NCBI RefSeq assembly: GCF_030272615.1
Contig: NC_081407.1
Coordinates: forward strand, 139,632,897-139,690,896
DNA from: Cryptomeria japonica
Taxonomy: Eukaryota > Streptophyta > Pinopsida > Cupressales > Cupressaceae
DNA: 58,000 bases
Direction of reading: 5' to 3'
Each line of letters starts with the position of its first letter. The first letter of the stretch is position 1. Below the pieces are notes generated by a model. It ran no database searches. It saw nothing but the letters and a program-made list of their open reading frames with translations, and was not told where the DNA came from. Position numbers and translations under genes: made by a program. Positions 55,071-58,000 of this stretch are shown in pieces.

Positions 55071-56922
55071 CATTCAAGTTCCTATTATATTGCTCCTTAT
55101 TATGTGACATTGTTAGCTTACCTATTGGAGGCTCATTTTCATTCATGGCGGTACAATTTCAGGTGCAATCATACTTAGTAAGCAACATAATAATCTATTT
55201 ATTAATGTATATATGCTTAGGGGGCAAGAATACTTTTCTCTCTCTTTCCTCTTTCTTGGGGTTCACTTTTTATTTTATAGGTTGCATTTTCATAACATGT
55301 CCTTTCTTACATAGAATCATCCTTCATGCGAGTATACGTGTGTTCCTTGGTTAGGACATATTATTTTTTTGAAATTATATCTCTTATGAATAATCTCTCT
55401 TTGGAAGTTGTGCAATCCTTCTCTTTATCCCTACACTTGGTGGCATTGATCTCTCTCTCTTGTCCTTTCTAAGGATCCACTTTTCCTTTGTTGAGTGGTG
55501 TTTGCTTATATTTGATGTTATTCCTTGTGTGAAGTTGTTGTTTTCTCAAGGATTCTCTCTTACACAAGAGGTGTGTATCCTTGAATACAACCTCTTTTTC
55601 ACTTGGCAATGTATGTATATTATAAACTTACCTCTCACATTGGGTCAAAAGTGTGTCATCCTTCATCAAGAATCCTTTCCACCTAGCAATAGGAGTAAGG
55701 TAGACATTCTTGTTTACCTTCCCTTCTATTGGTAGAAGATGTTATGTTTGTTCAATAACTCCTCTTGGAGGTAGATGTCTTTTGAGAAAATATCTCTTCT
55801 TGTGCTAGGATCCTCTTTACACTTGTTGCAAGATATCTCTTTTTGAACTATCTTATCCTTGCTTAAAGAGTATTTTGTCTTTGTCTTGGATTTATGAAAA
55901 TTGTTTGTTAAAAGTATATCTCCTTGGTTTTTAAGGTTGGGTATCCTTGTTTCTATCTTTCTTAAGACATCAATGTAAGGCTATGTTGACATCTTAAGGA
56001 TGGGCATACATATTGCCCTCTTTGTACTATACTGCACTATATTTTTGCATGTCTTAAATGAGGTGCTCATTCTCAAAACTAGAGAAACAAAACTCTTACA
56101 TGAGACGCTTCATGCTCGAAACCAGACACAACATTCATATTTGTCTTAAATGGGGTTACACATTCTCGAAACTTGAGAAAACAAACTCTTACATGAGATT
56201 TTCCCGATATCAGACACACCTTTGCATTTTAATTTCATGTCTTACATAGGTTGTTGCATGGTCAAAACCAGATAAAACAAACTCTTATATGAGATGCTTA
56301 ACACCTGAAACCAAACATCATTTGCATACATGCACGAGGATGAATGGAACTAGCAAAACACAACTATACTATTCCAACTCTCCTCCCCAACATGGATCAC
56401 CTATAAAAATACATCTAGAATGTGTATCCATGTCCTCTCTTATTCTTCTCGTGGATCACCTAGAATGTGTATCCATGCTTCTTCTTTTCTTCTCATGAGC
56501 TAATATATTTGCTACTTGTAGTTCATGGATGATGCATACTCTTTCTCTTTTATGTGATCGCTTGTATTCTTGAGATGGCATTTTTCAAGAATGATATTAG
56601 TGGTAGAGGCATTTTGATTTCAAGGTCTCTTGGGCTAGTTGACTTGAGGTTTTGTTTTGGTTTTTAGCTTTTGTGTGTTATGTGTCTTTTGTCTTTATTT
56701 GTCTTTGTTTGTCTTTTTATTTTTTGTCTTGTTTTGTGTTCTCTTGCATGCGTTTGAGTGAGTTAAGATCCCAATATTGGGGGCTTGGTTCCTCGAAATT
56801 AGTGATGTCTTATACTCCTTGTGATTGTGCTCCTAATTGCTATTTATTTCATCTCTTTTCTCTACTTTACCTTGAGCTTTTGCATAGGCTCATACTCTTA
56901 TTAGAGTGCGGGCTAAATGTGG
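55071..56922 (+). other. Non-coding 3' part of the gag/protease element
   Basis: Rich in CTCTTTC/CTTGT words, with no domain-bearing frame. Where RT, RNase H and integrase would be expected there is only this 1.85 kb. A 27-bp phrase around GTGGATCACCTAGAATGTG recurs at 56395-56475. Confidence 0.5.
56051..56330. repeat. Tandem repeat, 3 x ~93 bp
   Basis: GTCTTAMATRGG starts at 56051, 56143 and 56239, each followed by CAAAACYAGA, AAACAAACTCTTAYATGAGA and CAGACAC-like words. The copies are diverged. Confidence 0.75.
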
Positions 56923-57104
56923 TGTCATAAATTGTCACTAAGCCAATTTAAACCTCATGTTTGCACCCCTACTTTAACATGTTATATCCTCATCTCTTAT
57001 TTAGGTCCATTTTGTGTCCAATCTCTAGTTTTGATGCCATATACACCCACTGATGAACTTCCTAGAGGGGCGTCCTTCTCCCTAGGTCCTAATTGTGGTT
57101 CCTT

Positions 57105-57174
57105 ACTAAGAAGGACCAGGGCAACCATGCCCTGGTCCTAGGACTAGAGCATCCACACCTTGGTCCTTCTTAGT
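57105..57174. repeat. Two competing hairpins in the LTR U3
   Basis: AGGACCAGGGCA (57112-57123) pairs perfectly with TGCCCTGGTCCT (57128-57139) over a 4-base loop. The overlapping arm ACTAAGAAGGACCAGGG (57105-57121) can instead pair, 15-16 of 17, with CCTTGGTCCTTCTTAGT (57158-57174). Only one of the two can form at a time. Confidence 0.75.
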
Positions 57175-57287
57175 TGGGCCCTATTTTGAAATGGGGCAAG
57201 GGCCCTATCTCTTTGGTGAGAATTCAATTTTGTGGCTCCACATGACCATTGGAGGTTGTCCTAATTGGTAAATGACCTAAATACCCC

Positions 57288-57296
57288 TATATAAAG
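57288..57296 (+). promoter_or_regulatory. TATA box TATATAAAG
   Basis: Core promoter of the gag/protease element LTR, followed by a pyrimidine- and CA-rich leader. Confidence 0.6.
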
Positions 57297-58000
57297 ACAT
57301 TTGATCAACTTAATTTCATCTATCCTTCCTAATTATACATCTTATCAACAAGTAATCTAGCATCCTTTCATCCGCGAAGTATTCGTCACCAAGATTTTTC
57401 AAAGATCTTTAAGGCTACATATTATTCATTCAATTATGGTGGAGCAAAATTACATCATTCATATGAAAGCATGTGTGTGTTATTAGGGTTTTGTCATGTT
57501 CATGCCATTTCATACAACATATGTGATTACATTCAAGAAGCAAAGTATTATCATCAACAATTGTAGATTTGAGATATATCTTTCCAACATTTATTTCGGT
57601 ATTTGCATTTATTCATTCAAGGTTAATTCCTAAATTGTGGTTTGACTTAGCCAAACCCCTATTCCCAACCATTTTCCCTTCTCTATTGTGTGCAGGAACA
57701 TGTATAGATCAGTATTTTTTAGGATCAACATTATTTGCAAAGATGAGCAGGTTCCCTTTTAGACGACAAAAAGTTTCGAGGACCAGAGCGACGAGCATTC
57801 TGGTCCTGACAATTTAGGTCGACCTTCTGAGAACATATTTGAACACTCATATATTGCTCAGATCCAGGTTCATGGTTTCATTTGACGACTGTAGCTAATT
57901 GTTTATGCATAATTGCTTCAATTTACACACATTCACCCTAATTTCAACATTATTTAAATCAATCCAATTTAAAGGGAAAGAAGAGGCGTATCTAAAACCC

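Larger units (their letters stand above)
50349..58000 (+). mobile_element. Ty3/gypsy-type element with gag/protease only, two LTRs
   Basis: The 3' LTR (56923 to beyond the window) matches 50349-51006 over more than 500 bp, so the two are LTRs of one element. Between them lie a primer site candidate, one long decayed gag/protease frame, a non-coding 3' part and a foreign LTR (51603-52943). No RT, RNase H or integrase is present. Protease and zinc-knuckle motifs resemble the Tat/Ogre side of the non-chromovirus Gypsy elements. It is non-autonomous in its present form. Confidence 0.75.
56923..58000 (+). mobile_element. 3' LTR, right end outside the window
   Basis: It starts TGTCATAAATTGTCAC at 56923. 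A TATA box lies at 57288-57296. From 57462 it matches the truncated 5' LTR. By comparison about 136 bp remain beyond base 58000, giving an LTR of about 1.2 kb. The purine tract before it is poor (GCGGGCTAAATGTGG). Confidence 0.7.

Overview
The window looks like intergenic nuclear DNA from a large, repeat-rich seed-plant genome. It is AT-rich, has no recognisable intact host gene, and consists mostly of old, broken, nested retroelements. LTR families and tRNA-derived SINEs of these kinds occur in seed plants. The low gene density and element style suggest a gymnosperm such as a conifer, but nothing here fixes the species and that guess is weak.

Layout. 1-2702: non-coding, LTR-like on the minus strand, with a GCGCT-rich higher-order repeat. 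2718-7205: a 5'-truncated Ty3/gypsy chromovirus (RT, RNase H, integrase, chromodomain, 3' LTR) with several nonsense mutations. 7206-12398: degenerate repeats and an LTR-like promoter. 12399-14098: a Copia-type LTR. 14476-15704: a SINE, then a 3 x 303 bp satellite. 16.6-20.4 kb, minus strand: a Gypsy LTR and a Copia 3' end. 20549-21954: a plant RNase H reading frame and an unknown 182-aa reading frame. 22.2-24.5 kb: hairpin repeats and LTR-like sequence. 24740-26895, minus: a second RNase H fragment split by a complete 1745-bp short LTR element with 5-bp target duplications. 26.9-32.4 kb: a Copia LTR, a 2179-bp solo LTR with target duplications, a SINE with a 12-bp target duplication, and a 763-bp solo LTR. 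32.4-44.6 kb: mostly unassigned AT-rich DNA, with one possible terminal exon (42153-42360). 44672-50281: an inverted-repeat-bounded block with a string of exon-like fragments of an unrecognised gene, itself carrying a small LTR, a SINE and microsatellites. 50349-58000: a Ty3/gypsy element with two LTRs, a primer-binding-site candidate and one decayed gag/protease frame but no RT or integrase, interrupted by a Copia-type LTR.

How the parts relate. Nesting gives relative ages: the RNase H fragment predates the short LTR element inside it, and the gag/protease element predates the LTR at 51616-52943. No element here looks able to move by itself. The short LTR element and the gag/protease element could only have moved with enzymes supplied by others. 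All boundaries were read by eye. Those backed by target duplications are the firmest.
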